From contig NZ_LVJR01000119.1 in NCBI RefSeq assembly GCF_001617365.1, positions 1 to 46,944 of the forward strand: a stretch of DNA of 46,944 bases, in the 5' to 3' direction. The translations under genes were made by a program, and so were the position numbers. Shown piece by piece: positions 24,855 to 35,258 of this stretch. This DNA comes from Rhodanobacter sp. FW104-R8 (lineage in GTDB: Bacteria > Pseudomonadota > Gammaproteobacteria > Xanthomonadales > Rhodanobacteraceae). The notes beneath the pieces were generated by a model that searched no databases, was not told the DNA's origin, and worked only from the letters and a program-made list of their open reading frames with translations. The stretch's first letter is position 1, and the number at the start of each line of letters is the position of its first letter.

Positions 24855-26450
24855 ATGGCAGTACCGCAGGAACGACTCGACATCGGCGCCGTCGAGATCC
24901 ACGCCGACCCCGCCGGTTACGCAGGCGTGCTGACCCCTGCGGCGCTGGCCTTCCTGGCCCGGCTGCACCGCCGCTTCGAGGCGACCCGGCGGCAGTTGCT
25001 GCAGGCCCGCCGCGAGCGCCAGGCGGGCTATGACGCCGGCGGCCTGCCGGACTTCCGCGCCGACACGGCGGCGATTCGCGCATCCGACTGGCACGTGGCG
25101 CCGATCCCGGCCGCGCTGCAGGACCGTCGCGTCGAGATCACCGGCCCGGTCGAACGCAAGATGATCATCAACGCGTTGAACTCCGGCGCGAAGGTGTTCA
25201 TGGCCGACTTCGAGGATTCCTCCTCACCCACCTTCACCAACCAGCTCGATGGCCAGCTCAACCTGCGCGATGCGGTGAACGGCACCATCGCGTTCACCTC
25301 GCCCGAGGGCCGGGAGTACCGCGTCAACGCCAAGCCAGCGGTGCTGGTGGTGCGTCCGCGCGGCTGGCACCTGCACGACAGGTTCTTCAGCGTGGACGGC
25401 GAACCGGTGGCCGGCGCGCTGGTCGACTTCGGCCTGTTTGTCTTCCACAACGCCCGAGCCCTGCATGCACGCGACCACGGCCCGTACTTCTACCTGCCGA
25501 AGCTCGAGGCGATGGAAGAGGCCGCACTGTGGGACGCGGTGATGGCGGCGGCCGAGGACGAGCTGCAGCTGCCGCCCGGCACGATGAAGGCCACCGTGCT
25601 GATCGAGACGCTGCCGGCGGCATTCCAGATGCACGAGATCCTGCACGCCCTGCGCCGCCGCGCAGTCGGCCTCAACTGCGGCCGCTGGGACTATATCTTC
25701 TCGTACCTGAAGACCCTGCGCGGGCATCGCGACCGCCTGCTGCCCGAGCGCGGCCAGGTGCAGATGACCGCGCCGTTCCTCAAGGCCTATTCCGAGCTGC
25801 TGATCCAGACCTGCCATCGCCGCGGCGCGTTCGCGATGGGCGGCATGGCCGCGCAGATCCCGATCAAGGGCGACGACGCGGCGAACGAAGCCGCGCTGGC
25901 CAAGGTGCGCGCCGACAAGCTGCGCGAGGTCAGGGCCGGCCATGACGGCACCTGGGTGGCGCACCCCGCGCTGGTGCCGGTGGCGCAGCAGGTGTTCGAC
26001 GAATACATGCCCGCGCCGAACCAGCTCGGCGTGCTGCGCGAGGACGTGCAGGTGAGCCGCGAACAGCTGCTCGCCGCACCGAACGGCACGATCACCCGCG
26101 CCGGTTTCGACAACAACGTCGAGGTCTGCCTGCGCTACACCGCGGCCTGGCTGGACGGCCTCGGCTGCGTGCCGATCCATCACCTGATGGAGGACGCCGC
26201 CACCGCCGAGATCGCCCGCGCGCAGCTGTGGCAGTGGCTGCATCACGGTGACCTCGAGTTTCCCGACCACGCGCCGATCGACTTCGCGCTGTTCGACCAC
26301 GCGGTGGCCGCGCACACCCATCGCCTGCGCGACAGCCGCCACCCCGGCGCCGCCCGCGCCGACGACGCGGCCGCCTTGCTCAGCGCGATGACCCACGCCG
26401 ACCAGCTCGGCGACTTCCTCACCCTGCCCGCCTACGAACAACTCGCCTGA
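24855..26450 (+). CDS. aceB: Malate synthase A
   Basis: A 531-residue malate synthase (E. coli AceB 533) that condenses glyoxylate with acetyl-CoA to malate in the glyoxylate shunt. Visible motifs are FMADFEDSSSPTF, the ATVLIETLPAAFQMHEI strand with a metal-binding Glu, the family signature GLNCGRWDYIFSYLKTL and the GHDGTWVAHPALVPVA segment near the active site. I chose the ATG at 24855 (MAVPQERLD) over an upstream in-frame ATG because it gives the normal length. aceA follows after 114 bp containing a repeat. Confidence 0.97.
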   Translation: MAVPQERLDIGAVEIHADPAGYAGVLTPAALAFLARLHRRFEATRRQLLQARRERQAGYDAGGLPDFRADTAAIRASDWHVAPIPAALQDRRVEITGPVERKMIINALNSGAKVFMADFEDSSSPTFTNQLDGQLNLRDAVNGTIAFTSPEGREYRVNAKPAVLVVRPRGWHLHDRFFSVDGEPVAGALVDFGLFVFHNARALHARDHGPYFYLPKLEAMEEAALWDAVMAAAEDELQLPPGTMKATVLIETLPAAFQMHEILHALRRRAVGLNCGRWDYIFSYLKTLRGHRDRLLPERGQVQMTAPFLKAYSELLIQTCHRRGAFAMGGMAAQIPIKGDDAANEAALAKVRADKLREVRAGHDGTWVAHPALVPVAQQVFDEYMPAPNQLGVLREDVQVSREQLLAAPNGTITRAGFDNNVEVCLRYTAAWLDGLGCVPIHHLMEDAATAEIARAQLWQWLHHGDLEFPDHAPIDFALFDHAVAAHTHRLRDSRHPGAARADDAAALLSAMTHADQLGDFLTLPAYEQLA

Positions 26451-26463
26451 CCGATCTCGACCT

Positions 26464-26538
26464 GTAGGAGCGCGCCCTGTGCGCGATGCTTTTTGCACGA
26501 CCAACTCCAGAGCATTCGCGCACACGGTGCGCTCCTGC
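26464..26538. repeat. Palindromic repeat, family B, copy 3
   Basis: GTAGGAGCGCGCCCTGTGCGC faces CGCACACGGTGCGCTCCTGC between aceB and aceA. The outer arm is slightly degraded (CTGC for CTAC). As RNA it would form a stable hairpin inside the presumed aceBA transcript. Confidence 0.85.
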
Positions 26539-26564
26539 AACAACACCATCACCGGAGCCACGCC

Positions 26565-27854
<1,290 letters not shown>

Positions 27855-27861
27855 GACACGC

Positions 27862-27934
27862 GTAGGAGCGCACCCTGTGCGCGATGCTCTTTCGCCACGT
27901 GACGAAGAGCATCGCGCACAGGGTGCGCTCCTAC
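27862..27934. repeat. Palindromic repeat, family B, copy 4
   Basis: GTAGGAGCGCACCCTGTGCG faces CGCACAGGGTGCGCTCCTAC with inner arms GATGCTCTT/AAGAGCATC, between the convergent aceA and antiporter genes. Read on the minus strand, its terminal CTA (27931-27933) is the antiporter stop. Confidence 0.9.
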
Positions 27935-29718
27935 GCCGCCGTCGGCGGCACCAGCGCGATCACCGTCCAGCCCGGCTTCGGCTCCAGCTCGCGCTTGGCC
28001 GAAGCCACCCGCAACGCGCCTTTCTCCTCCACGCCGAACATCAGCACCGTGTCCGAGCCGTACTGCTCGATGAAATGCGGCCAGTCGAAGGTGGCGCTGA
28101 GCCGGGTCGACTTGATCCGCCAGCCCTGCGCCAGCAGTTCGGCAAAGCGGCCGTGGGTCATCTCCTCGTCGAACAGCGGCGGCGCCAGCAGGCCGTCGGC
28201 CAGCGCCGCGCGGTCGGTGTTCTCCTGCGGCGTGAGGTTGCGCAGCCGATACACCTTCTCGCGCCCGAACTCCTGCCGGTAATGCACGCAGGCCAGCGAG
28301 TTGCGTTCGCGGTGCGTCGATACCGCCAGCAGCCGGCCGATGCCGGTGAGGTCGAGATGCCGCTCGGCATGCGGCGAGGCCGGGTTGCCGAAGAACGTGG
28401 CGAGCCCCTCCATCCGCGCCAGCCGGATGCCGTCCCAGTCGTCGTCGGCCAGCACCACGCGGAAGCCGGCTTCGTCCAGCGCCTTGCCGATCGCGCGAGC
28501 GACCCGGTCGGAACCGAAGATCAGCACGCCGCGCGGCTCCGGCTCGGCCACCTTCAGCCAGACCGCCAGCGGCCGCGCGGTGGCGCTCTGCAGGATCACC
28601 GTGCCGACGATCAGGGTGAACACCAGCGGCACCAGCGCCTCGGCGCCAGCCACGCCGAGCGCGTCCAGGCGCAGCGCGAACAGCGCCGACACCGACGCCG
28701 CCACGATGCCGCGCGGCGCCACCCAGCCGATCAGCGCTCGCTCGCGCCAGTTGAGGCCGCTGCCCAGGCTCGACAACGCCACGGTCAGCGGACGCACCAC
28801 CAGTTGCGCGATCACGAACAGGGCGATGCCCGCGCCGAGCATGCCGTCCGGCAGCGGCCAGTGCAGCCGCGCCGCCAGCAGGATGAACAGCAGCGACACC
28901 AGCACCGTGGTGAGGCTTTCCTTGAAGTCGAGGATGTCGTCGATGTGCACGCCGCGCAGGTTGCCCAGCGCGATGCCCATGATCGTCACCGCCAGCAGCC
29001 CCGACTCGTGGGTAATCGTGTTGGAGACGCTGAAGGCGAGCAGCACCGCGGCCAGCACGGCGTAGTTCTGCAGGTACTCGGGGATCAGCTGGCGACGCAG
29101 GAAGAACGCCATCAGCCAGGCGGACAGCGCGCCGATCACCGCCCCGCAGCCGATCGTGGCCACGAAGATGCCGATGGTGTGGCCCTCCTGGCGCGACACG
29201 ATCGCCTCGTAGACCAGCACCGCGAACAGCGCGCCCAGCGGGTCGATCACGATGCCTTCCCAGCGCAGCGTGTTGGCGATGCGGGCGTTCGGACGCAGGG
29301 TGCGCAGCATCGGCGCGATCACCGTCGGTCCCGTCACGCAGGCCAGCGCGCCGAACAGCAGCGCGATCGGCCAGGCCAGCCCGGCAACGAGGTGCGCGGC
29401 CAGCGCCAGCAGCAGCAACGAAGCCACCGCGCCGTAGCTGACCAGCCCGCGCACCGCCTTGCCGATCCCCGGCAGTTCGTGGAAACGCAGGGTCAGGCTG
29501 CCCTCGAACAGGATCAGCGCCACCGCCAGCGACACGGTCGGGAACAACAGCCTGCCGAGCACCTTGTCAGGATCGAGCACGCCGCCGACCGGGCCCAGCA
29601 CGATGCCCGCCAGCAGCAGGAACAGGATCGCCGGCAGCTTCACCCGCCATGCCAGCCACTGCGCCAGGAAGCCGATCATCAGCATGCCGGCGAGCATGAG
29701 GCCCAGGTCGATCGTCAT
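27931..29718 (-). CDS. CPA1-type cation:proton antiporter with a TrkA-N-like tail
   Basis: A 595-residue membrane protein with about 12 hydrophobic helices (about residues 5-390), then a soluble Rossmann-like TrkA-N region (from about residue 400, RGVLIFGSDRVARAIGKAL). Membrane motifs include GPTVIAPMLRT and WEGIVIDPLGALFAVL with the presumed ion-site Asp159, a single Asp rather than the ND or DD pair. It probably exchanges Na+ or K+ for protons, gated by a nucleotide. I chose the ATG at 29716-29718, which has an AAGGA ribosome site. The stop lies in a family B repeat. Confidence 0.88.
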   Translation of the reverse strand: MTIDLGLMLAGMLMIGFLAQWLAWRVKLPAILFLLLAGIVLGPVGGVLDPDKVLGRLLFPTVSLAVALILFEGSLTLRFHELPGIGKAVRGLVSYGAVASLLLLALAAHLVAGLAWPIALLFGALACVTGPTVIAPMLRTLRPNARIANTLRWEGIVIDPLGALFAVLVYEAIVSRQEGHTIGIFVATIGCGAVIGALSAWLMAFFLRRQLIPEYLQNYAVLAAVLLAFSVSNTITHESGLLAVTIMGIALGNLRGVHIDDILDFKESLTTVLVSLLFILLAARLHWPLPDGMLGAGIALFVIAQLVVRPLTVALSSLGSGLNWRERALIGWVAPRGIVAASVSALFALRLDALGVAGAEALVPLVFTLIVGTVILQSATARPLAVWLKVAEPEPRGVLIFGSDRVARAIGKALDEAGFRVVLADDDWDGIRLARMEGLATFFGNPASPHAERHLDLTGIGRLLAVSTHRERNSLACVHYRQEFGREKVYRLRNLTPQENTDRAALADGLLAPPLFDEEMTHGRFAELLAQGWRIKSTRLSATFDWPHFIEQYGSDTVLMFGVEEKGALRVASAKRELEPKPGWTVIALVPPTAA

Positions 29719-29790
29719 CGCAATCCTTGGACACATCGGCCGTCATCGAAACACGCGACGGCGCGCGCGTCCAGCGCCCGAAAAGCTTAA

Positions 29791-29870
29791 GGAGTGAGTG
29801 GAGAGGAGTGAGAAGTGAGAGGGAGCACGCATCTGCTCTTGCTCACTTCTCACTCCTCACCACTCATTCC
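29791..29870. repeat. Palindromic repeat, family D, copy 2
   Basis: The same GGAGTGAGTGGAGAGGAGTG arm as at 16475, facing GCTCACTTCTCACTCCTCAC. It fills the gap between the antiporter start and the comM stop; the comM stop (29876-29878) is six bases beyond it. Confidence 0.85.
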
Positions 29871-29875
29871 TGCCT

Positions 29876-31369
29876 TCAGAAGCGGCGGTACTGCAGCGCC
29901 TCGGCCAGGTGCTCGCGCTCCAGCAACGCGGCGCCGCCATCGAGGTCGGCGATGGTGCGGGCCACCCGCAATACGCGATGGTAGGCACGTGCGGACAGAC
30001 CCAGCCGCTCCAGCGCGGCTTCGAACCAACGTCGCTCGGCCGGTCCCAGCGCGCAGTCGCGCTCCAGTTCGCGCGTGCTGATCTCTGCATTCGGCCGCCC
30101 CGCGCGCATCAGCGACTGATGCCGCGCCTTGAGCACGCGCGCGCGCACCGTGGCGGAATCCTCGTCGCGCTCGCCGCGCGGCGTGCCCAAGTCGGCCAGC
30201 GGCACCGGCGGCACTTCCACGCACAGGTCGATGCGGTCGAGCAGCGGCCCGGAGATGCGCGCGCGGTAGCGCTGGATCTGGTCCGGCGTGCACTGGCAGC
30301 GCGGGTTGCCGGCATAGCCGCACGGGCAGGGGTTCATCGCCGCGACCAGCTGGAACTGCGCGGGAAACATCGACCGCCGCGCCGCCCGCGAGATCATGAT
30401 GTGGCCCGACTCCATCGGCTCGCGCAGCACCTCCAGCACGTGCCGGCTGAACTCGGGCAGCTCGTCCAGGAACAGCACGCCGTTGTGCGCCAGCGAGATC
30501 TCGCCCGGGCGCGGGCTCGAGCCGCCACCGACCAGCGCCACCGCCGAGGCGGTGTGATGCGGCGCGCGAAAGGGTCGCCGGCGCCAGTGCTTCGGGTCGG
30601 TGACCTGCCCGGCCACCGAGAGCACGGCGCAGGTCTCCAGCGCCTCCGACTCCGACAGCGGCGGCAGGATGCCGGGCAGGCGCTCGGCCAGCATGGTCTT
30701 GCCGGTGCCGGGCGGCCCCACCAGCAGCAGGTGGTGGCCGCCCACCGCGGTGATCTCCAGCGCGCGCCGCGCCTGCAGCTGGCCGCGCACGTCGGCCAGG
30801 TCCGGACCGCCATCGGCGCCGCCGTCGCTGGGAATGCCCACCGGCATCAACAGTTCGTGCGCACCGCGCAGCCAGCCGCATACCTCGGCCAGCGTGTCGG
30901 CCACCCGCACATCCATGTCGGAGACCAGCGCCGCCTCGTTGGCGTTCGCGCGCGGCACCACCACGCGGCGGCCGCGCGCGCGCGCGCGCAGCAGCGCCGG
31001 CAGCACGCCGGAGACGCCGCGCAGCGAGCCGGTCAGGGCCAGCTCGCCGAGAAATTCGCAGTCGTCCAGTTTCTCGCGCGGCACCTGGCCGCTGGCGGCG
31101 AGGATGCCGAGCGCGATCGGCAGGTCGAAGCGGCCGCCGTCCTTGGGCAGCTCGGCCGGCGCCAGGTTCACCGTGACGCGACGGCCCGGATACTCGAATG
31201 CGGTGTTCTGGATCGCCACGCGCACGCGATCGCGCGCCTCGCGCACCGCGGCCTCGGGCAGGCCCACGATGCTGGTGCTCGGCAAGCCGCCGGAAAGATG
31301 CACCTCGACCATCACCTGCGGTGCGGCGATCCCTTCCTGGGCCCGACTCAGGGTGACGGCAAGACTCAT
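29876..31369 (-). CDS. comM: ComM/YifB-family AAA+ ATPase
   Basis: A 497-residue Mg-chelatase-like AAA+ protein (E. coli YifB 506). An N-terminal Lon-like domain (about residues 1-170) precedes the ATPase with Walker A GPPGTGKT (218-225), the Walker B-like LFLDELPEF and a Cys-rich insert NPCPCGYAGNPRCQC. In naturally transformable bacteria, ComM promotes branch migration of transforming DNA. Whether this organism is competent is not shown. It lies downstream of ubiK on the same strand but beyond a terminator, so it probably has its own promoter. Confidence 0.94.
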   Translation of the reverse strand: MSLAVTLSRAQEGIAAPQVMVEVHLSGGLPSTSIVGLPEAAVREARDRVRVAIQNTAFEYPGRRVTVNLAPAELPKDGGRFDLPIALGILAASGQVPREKLDDCEFLGELALTGSLRGVSGVLPALLRARARGRRVVVPRANANEAALVSDMDVRVADTLAEVCGWLRGAHELLMPVGIPSDGGADGGPDLADVRGQLQARRALEITAVGGHHLLLVGPPGTGKTMLAERLPGILPPLSESEALETCAVLSVAGQVTDPKHWRRRPFRAPHHTASAVALVGGGSSPRPGEISLAHNGVLFLDELPEFSRHVLEVLREPMESGHIMISRAARRSMFPAQFQLVAAMNPCPCGYAGNPRCQCTPDQIQRYRARISGPLLDRIDLCVEVPPVPLADLGTPRGERDEDSATVRARVLKARHQSLMRAGRPNAEISTRELERDCALGPAERRWFEAALERLGLSARAYHRVLRVARTIADLDGGAALLEREHLAEALQYRRF

Positions 31370-31454
31370 GCGACCGCTGGTCGGTGGCGCGTGGCGGACA
31401 GGGTGCTGACAGGCACGGACATCGGCGGCTCCATCAGCAGCGCTGAATAAATAA

Positions 31455-31499
31455 CCGCCTCCGATCGTTCTCGGGGTGAGGGTGACGGATCGGAGGCGG
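31455..31499 (-). terminator. Rho-independent terminator of ubiK
   Basis: The arms CCGCCTCCGATC and GATCGGAGGCGG form a perfect 12-bp stem. Read on the minus strand the hairpin is followed by TTATTTATT. It starts 17 bp past the ubiK stop. Confidence 0.75.
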
Positions 31500-31516
31500 C
31501 TCCCGGGAGATGGTTG

Positions 31517-31777
31517 TCACGAACCCGCGCGGGCAGCCACCGCGGCCTCCAGTTCGGCCACGCGTCGCTCCAATTCGTCGACCTTGGCGCGGGTGCGCGC
31601 CAATACCTGGGACTGGACTTCGAATTCTTCGCGGGTGACCAGATCGAGGCGGCGCAATCCCTGCGCCAGAACATCTTGGAAGTTGGTTCGCAAATCCTGA
31701 TGCGCCTGTGCCACCCCTGGCGGTACCAACGACACAAGTCGCAGGGCAATCTGGTCGATATCCTGCCTATCCATCAT
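31517..31777 (-). CDS. ubiK: Ubiquinone biosynthesis accessory factor UbiK
   Basis: An 86-residue BMFP/YqiC-type protein. The N-terminal amphipathic helix contains RLVSLVPPGV, and the C-terminal part is a coiled coil (VLARTRAKVDELERRVAELEA). UbiK trimerises and works with UbiJ in the Ubi complex under aerobic conditions. The start is one of two adjacent ATGs (31777 or 31774). It is divergent from glnK and followed by a terminator. Confidence 0.9.
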   Translation of the reverse strand: MMDRQDIDQIALRLVSLVPPGVAQAHQDLRTNFQDVLAQGLRRLDLVTREEFEVQSQVLARTRAKVDELERRVAELEAAVAARAGS

Positions 31778-31856
31778 GGATAGCGCCTCGAGCTCGTCGA
31801 GGTAAATACTAGGTGAATGGAAATCGCGGGCACCATCGGTATGCTCCATCAAAAGT

Positions 31857-32296
<440 letters not shown>

Positions 32297-32350
32297 TTTC
32301 GCGGCAGCCCGCACCGGCCCTCGCCGCAAGCGTCCTGCATACCGACTTAT

Positions 32351-32366
32351 ACACAAGTTGTTGGGT
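32351..32366. promoter_or_regulatory. NrdR-box-like site 1
   Basis: The 16-mer starting ACACAAGTTG matches 12 of 16 positions of the NrdR box pattern (acaCwAtATaTwGtgt, recalled). It ends at the first base of the predicted -35. The second box starts 32 bp further on, the usual tandem spacing. Confidence 0.5.
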
Positions 32367-32394
32367 TGACCCTGCCCGGGCCACCCGATATGTT
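32366..32394 (+). promoter_or_regulatory. Sigma-70 promoter of nrdA
   Basis: A TTGACC -35 (32366-32371) and a TATGTT -10 (32389-32394) are separated by exactly 17 bp. Initiation near 32400 would place the start at the 5' edge of the riboswitch. Box 2 covers the -10 and box 1 touches the -35, so NrdR binding would block the polymerase. Confidence 0.6.
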
Positions 32395-32398
32395 GTGT
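32383..32398. promoter_or_regulatory. NrdR-box-like site 2
   Basis: ACCCGATATGTTGTGT matches 13 of 16 positions of the NrdR box pattern and overlaps the predicted -10. NrdR is the ATP/dATP-sensing repressor of ribonucleotide reductase genes; its own gene is not in this window. Confidence 0.55.
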
Positions 32399-32586
32399 GC
32401 GTCGGTGCCCGACCAGATATTTAACTGGCGGGCTTGAGGGAATCCGGTGTAACTCCGGAACTGCCCCGCAGCGGTAGAGCGGAAACGAACGTCCCCACAT
32501 GCACTGGCCCTCGGTGGCCGGGAAGCGAGGACAAGTAGGCGGATCGCCAGATCCATGTCCGCAAGTCCGAAGACCTGCCGGCACAC
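32395..32586 (+). ncRNA. Cobalamin riboswitch controlling nrdA
   Basis: Conserved elements appear in the right order: GGGAATCCGGTG, CCGGAACTGCCCCGCAGCGG (the B12 box region), GGCCGGGAAGCGAGG and AAGTCCGAAGACCTGCCGG. The outer helix can form between GTGTGC-N2-CGG (32395-32405) and CCG-GCACAC (32578-32586). B12 riboswitches usually switch expression off when adenosylcobalamin binds. Control of a class I reductase suggests that this genome also has a B12-dependent class II enzyme. A following hairpin shares three bases with the 3' strand of the outer helix and may form the expression platform. Confidence 0.92.
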
Positions 32587-32726
32587 CGGGACGAACGTGT
32601 CCCGGTGCGTAGTGACGGCTTCCGCGGGGAAGCGCGTCGTGGAGCCGGACGCCACAGGGCGCCCGGCTCGCGCGCTGCCCCCGGCATCCATCACTATCAG
32701 GCCCTGCGCGCGGGAGCAGGCGTTTG

Positions 32727-35204
32727 ATGTCCATGCCGGAGCCACCAGCCATGCAACCCCTCGATACCGTTGGGCGCGAGCGCACCGTCGCGCGCGCCGA
32801 CTCGCCCGCCGCTGAAGCGGCCGTACCGTCCTCGCCTGAAACCACTTTCACGCTGACCCCACCGCACAACCCGTCCCAGATGCGCGTGACCAAGCGCAAC
32901 GGCAACCAGGAAACCGTCGACGTCAACAAGATCGTGCGCGCCGTGACCCGCAGCAGCGAAGGTCTGCACGGTGTCGACCCGCTGCGCGTGGCGCTGAAGA
33001 CCATCGGCGGCCTGTACGACGGCGCCACCACCCAAGAGCTGGATCAGCTGTCGATCCGCACCGCCGCCGCGCTGACCGCGGAGGAGCCGGAATACGGCCA
33101 GCTCGCCGCGCGCCTGCTCGGTGCGTACATCGACAAGGAAGTCAGCGGCCAGGAAATCCAGAGCTTCTCGCAGTCGATCGCACGCGGCGCGGAACTTGGC
33201 ATTCTCAACGATCGCCTGCGCGATTTCGTGGCTGCCAATGCACGCAAGCTCAACGACGCGATCGACCCGCTGGCCACCCGCCGCTTCGAATACTTCGGTC
33301 TGCGCACGGTGTACGACCGCTACCTGCTGCGCCATCCGCAGCGGCGGCTGGTGATCGAGACGCCGCAGCACTTCTTCATGCGCATCGCCTGCGCGCTGGG
33401 TGGCAACGAGATCGGCGAGACGCTGGAACTGTACCGGCTGCTCTCCTCGCTGGAATACCTGGCCAGCTCGCCCACCCTGTTCAACGCCGGCACCGCGCAC
33501 GAGCAGCTCAGTTCGTGCTACCTGCTCGACTCGCCGCTCGATTCGCTGGAGTCGATCTACGACAAGTACGCCGACGTGGCCAAGCTCAGCAAATTCGCCG
33601 GGGGCATCGGCCTGGCGTATTCGCGGGTGCGTTCGCGCGGCTCGCTGATCCGCGGCACCAACGGCCATTCCAACGGCCTAGTGCCGTGGCTGAAGACGCT
33701 GGACGCCTCGGTCGCCGCGGTGAACCAGGGCGGCAAGCGCAAGGGCGCCGCCTGCGTGTATCTGGAATCGTGGCACGCCGACATCGAGGATTTCCTCGAA
33801 CTGCGCGACAACACCGGCGACGACGCGCGTCGCGCGCACAACCTCAACATCGCGAACTGGATCCCCGACGAATTCATGCGCCGAGTCGAGAACGACGGCG
33901 ACTGGTCGCTGTTCGATCCGAAGCTCGTGCCGCACCTGGTCGACAGCTGGGGCGAAACGTTCGATCGCGCCTATCGCGAGGCAGAAGCGAACGGCCTTGC
34001 CGTGAAAGCGGTGAAGGCACGCGAGCTGTACGCACGCATGATGCGCACGCTGGCGCAGACCGGCAACGGCTGGATGACGTTCAAGGACCGCTGCAACGCC
34101 ACCAGCAACCAGACGGCGCAGGCGGAGAACGTCATCCATCTGTCCAACCTGTGCACCGAGATCCTGGAAGTGAGCTCGGCGACGGAAACCGCCGTGTGCA
34201 ACCTTGGTTCGGTGAACCTGGCGCGGCACGTGGCCAACGGCGCTTTCGACTTCGAGCAGCTCGCCGCCACCGTGCGCACCGCGGTGCGCCAGCTCAACCG
34301 GGTGATCGACCTCAACTATTACCCGATCGAGACCGCGCGCACCGCGAACATGAAGTGGCGTCCGGTCGGGCTGGGTGTGATGGGCCTGCAGGACGTGTTC
34401 TTCAAGCTGCGCCTGCCGTTCGACTCGGCCGAGGCGCTGGCGCTGTCCAGCCGCATCGCCGAGGAAATCTATTTTCACGCGTTGTCGCAATCGGCCGAGC
34501 TGGCAGAAGCCGAAGGTGCGCATCCGGGCTTTGCCGAAAGCCGCGCCGCCAACGGCGAGCTGCAATTCGACCATTGGCCGAACGCCACGCCGCACGACGT
34601 CGCGCGCTGGAACGCCTTGCGAGAACGCGTCAAGCAGCACGGCCTGCGCAATTCGCTGCTGATCGCCATCGCGCCCACCGCCACGATCGCCTCGATCGCC
34701 GGCTGCTACGAATGCATCGAGCCGCAGGTATCGAACCTGTTCAAGCGCGAGACGCTGTCCGGCGATTTCCTGCAGGTGAATCGCCATCTTGCCGATGAGC
34801 TGAAGACGCTGGGCTTGTGGACGTCCGAAATACGCGACGCGATCAAGCTGGCGGAAGGTTCGATCCAGGGCATCGCCGCGATTCCCGAACGGCTGCGTGC
34901 GATCTACCGCACCGTGTGGGAGCTGCCGCAGAAATCGCTGATCGACCTGGCCGCTTCCCGTGGCGCCTGGATCGACCAGAGCCAGTCGCTGAACCTGTTC
35001 ATGGAGAACCCGAACATCGGCCAGCTCAGCTCGATGTACATGTACGCATGGAAGGCCGGCATCAAGACCACGTATTACCTGCGCTCGCGGCCGGCGACGA
35101 AGATCGCCAAGACCACGGTGTCGGCGGTGTCCGACCAGGCGCAGGCGAATGCCGCGGTGTTCTGCTCATTGGAAAATCCCGAGTACTGCGAGGCTTGCCA
35201 GTAA
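32727..35204 (+). CDS. nrdA: Class I ribonucleoside-diphosphate reductase, alpha subunit
   Basis: An 825-residue reductase that makes deoxyribonucleotides. After a 50-residue Pro/Ala-rich leader, an ATP-cone (from residue 52, MRVTKRNGNQETVDVNKIV) gives activity control. Active-site cysteines are C264 (SSCYLL), C476 (NLCTEI) and C491 (VCNLGS). The radical-transfer Tyr pair is in KTTYYLRSR, and the C-terminal shuttle cysteines are in YCEACQ. The ATG at 32727 is 6 bases after GCAGG; later in-frame ATGs at 32733 and 32751 are possible. nrdB follows only after an intervening antisense gene. Confidence 0.97.
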   Translation: MSMPEPPAMQPLDTVGRERTVARADSPAAEAAVPSSPETTFTLTPPHNPSQMRVTKRNGNQETVDVNKIVRAVTRSSEGLHGVDPLRVALKTIGGLYDGATTQELDQLSIRTAAALTAEEPEYGQLAARLLGAYIDKEVSGQEIQSFSQSIARGAELGILNDRLRDFVAANARKLNDAIDPLATRRFEYFGLRTVYDRYLLRHPQRRLVIETPQHFFMRIACALGGNEIGETLELYRLLSSLEYLASSPTLFNAGTAHEQLSSCYLLDSPLDSLESIYDKYADVAKLSKFAGGIGLAYSRVRSRGSLIRGTNGHSNGLVPWLKTLDASVAAVNQGGKRKGAACVYLESWHADIEDFLELRDNTGDDARRAHNLNIANWIPDEFMRRVENDGDWSLFDPKLVPHLVDSWGETFDRAYREAEANGLAVKAVKARELYARMMRTLAQTGNGWMTFKDRCNATSNQTAQAENVIHLSNLCTEILEVSSATETAVCNLGSVNLARHVANGAFDFEQLAATVRTAVRQLNRVIDLNYYPIETARTANMKWRPVGLGVMGLQDVFFKLRLPFDSAEALALSSRIAEEIYFHALSQSAELAEAEGAHPGFAESRAANGELQFDHWPNATPHDVARWNALRERVKQHGLRNSLLIAIAPTATIASIAGCYECIEPQVSNLFKRETLSGDFLQVNRHLADELKTLGLWTSEIRDAIKLAEGSIQGIAAIPERLRAIYRTVWELPQKSLIDLAASRGAWIDQSQSLNLFMENPNIGQLSSMYMYAWKAGIKTTYYLRSRPATKIAKTTVSAVSDQAQANAAVFCSLENPEYCEACQ

Positions 35205-35214
35205 CCCCACGCTC

Positions 35215-35240
35215 GCCATCCCAGCGAAAGCTGGGATGAC
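35215..35240. repeat. Palindromic repeat arm, family C
   Basis: A single arm CATCCCAGCGAAAGCTGGGATG lies between the nrdA stop and the antisense nuclease stop. The same arm occurs twice, inverted, at 35611-35705 on the other side of the nuclease gene. Confidence 0.85.
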
Positions 35241-35258
35241 GCTGAGCGGACGGACGGC

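Larger units (their letters stand above)
32297..32726 (+). other. 430-bp nrdA control region
   Basis: No gene was found in this stretch. It holds, in order, a sigma-70 promoter overlapped by two NrdR-like boxes, a cobalamin riboswitch, a 9-bp hairpin (32584-32607), a second GC-rich hairpin with GAGCCGG/CCGGCTC arms (32642-32669), and a small CCTGC/GCAGG hairpin (32703-32720) that would enclose the nrdA ribosome site. Confidence 0.8.
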
